Part shown: positions 36,978 to 37,553 of the stretch, one piece after another | How positions within the stretch are numbered: the stretch's first letter is position 1 | Layout: the number at the start of each line of letters is the position of its first letter | Origin: Ferrigenium straubiae | Lineage (GTDB): Bacteria; Pseudomonadota; Gammaproteobacteria; Burkholderiales; Gallionellaceae | NCBI GenBank assembly: GCA_019449655.1 | Contig: JAHQXD010000003.1 | Location: forward strand, 5,878 to 43,430 | Reading direction: 5' to 3' | DNA: 37,553 nucleotides | Program-made: the position numbers and the translations under genes | Notes under the pieces: model-generated | The model's input: the letters and a program-made list of their open reading frames with translations, nothing else | Database searches by the model: none | Told to the model about the DNA's origin: nothing

Positions 36978-37273
36978 AGACCAAAACCATGACCCATGAG
37001 CAAATGGTCGCCAAGATGTTGAAAAACCCTGCCGTGCGCGCCGAATATGAGCGGTCGAACCGCGAAGAATTCGCCATCCTGGATGAAATCCTTGCCGCGC
37101 GCCGCGAAGCCGGACTGACGCAAGCGCAGATAGCCGAACGCATGGGAACGAAAGCCCCCGCCATCGCGCGCCTGGAAAGCGCCCTGGCCAGCGGCAAGCA
37201 TTCGCCCAGCCTGAGCACGCTGCGCAAATATGCCGCAGCATTGGGCAAGCGCATAGAGGTGCATCTGGTTTAG
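36974..37273 (+). CDS. HigA-type antitoxin with XRE helix-turn-helix
   Basis: A 99-residue antitoxin. The start at 36974 is set by AAGGAGG eight bases upstream. The N-terminal 40 residues (KTMTHEQMVAKMLKNP, AVRAEYERSNREEFAILDEI) resemble toxin-binding segments. The C-terminal helix-turn-helix (about 46-95) reads AGLTQAQIAERMGTKAPAI then RLESALASGKHSPSLSTL. It should repress its own promoter with the palindrome at 36629-36646 as likely target. The strong ribosome site here contrasts with none for the toxin, which favours excess antitoxin. Confidence 0.93.
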   Translation: MKTKTMTHEQMVAKMLKNPAVRAEYERSNREEFAILDEILAARREAGLTQAQIAERMGTKAPAIARLESALASGKHSPSLSTLRKYAAALGKRIEVHLV

Positions 37274-37553
37274 ACGTAGCTTATGCGGCGACCGCATATC
37301 ACTTGCAACAGAGCTGGCAGACAAATGACATCCGGCTGAGCAAGGAACCCGAAAACAACCAAAGAAGAAATGCACAATCGGCTTTGTGCCATGGGAAGAA
37401 AAGTGATGCTGCCCCTGTTAGTTGTGATCTAGTGGCAGCTTAAAGTCGACTGCCCGATACCGGAATTGGGGACGTCATGAAAGATGCGGTGAGGGTGTCC
37501 CGAATTTTGTGTAAACGGGGTTTCTCTACTGTTGCGGCATCCGATCCTCGAAC
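37274..37553. other. Gene-free end of window, possible insertion-sequence edge
   Basis: No gene is seen in these 280 bases. A small hairpin GCACAA-TCGGCT-TTGTGC lies at 37372-37389. At about 37494-37522 GGGTGTCCCGAATTTTGTGT followed by AAACGGGG resembles the terminal inverted repeats I associate with IS256-family elements. The transposase would be outside the window and I cannot confirm this. Confidence 0.3.

Overview
The window is about 37.5 kb of GC-rich chromosomal DNA from a Gram-negative bacterium, most likely a betaproteobacterium. A Nitrosomonadales/Gallionellaceae-like host is my best guess. The basis is a trimeric-type general porin, an SMC rather than MukB condensin, a single-domain QueF, an N-type ATPase operon and betaproteobacterial intergenic palindromes. 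This is inference from gene content, not a database result.

Region 1 (1-6009, all minus strand) is a chemotaxis-type cluster. In transcription order it has a short cytoplasmic-facing methyl-accepting protein, CheY, a STAS protein, a receiver-less PhoB-type winged-helix protein, CheA and, after a gap, a classical methyl-accepting protein cut by the window edge. No cheW, cheR or cheB is visible. Region 2 (6268-11790, minus) is a tight four-gene signalling operon: a MASE3-PAS-PAS-GAF histidine kinase, an Rcp1-like receiver, a receiver-PAS-HisKA_3 kinase and a NarL-type regulator.

Region 3 (12078-16758) has smc (minus, TTG start) divergent from queF, then a scar of a decayed arsenic operon holding the ends of arsR and an ACR3-type arsenite pump, with a REP-like hairpin and a perfect 13-bp inverted repeat. 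smc carries a double palindromic element in frame inside its hinge region.

Region 4 (16758-24283, plus) has an EAL-CBS-GGDEF cyclic-di-GMP protein, an acyltransferase and a GNAT acyltransferase that look like the OlsA/OlsB ornithine-lipid pair, a hemerythrin-like protein with a ligand substitution, phoB, a porin and pstS. Pho-box-like repeats precede both phoB and the porin, so the block reads as a phosphate-limitation module. pstCAB, phoU and phoR are absent here.

Region 5 (24342-27507) has a thioredoxin/CcdA-like membrane protein, a cation diffusion facilitator and then a low-GC island that has the exact anatomy of an integron gene cassette: one orphan gene plus a complete attC site, with no integrase nearby.

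Region 6 (27547-35210, minus) is a complete N-type (alternative F-type) ATPase operon, atpD-C-Q-B-E-F-A-G. The b subunit is fused to a delta-like domain and no atpR is found. The operon is headed by a CYTH-CHAD polyphosphate-type protein whose stop overlaps the atpD start. Region 7 (35329-37553, plus) has a macrodomain protein, a ceramidase-like membrane protein, a HigB/HigA-like toxin-antitoxin pair and a gene-free tail that may touch an insertion-sequence end.
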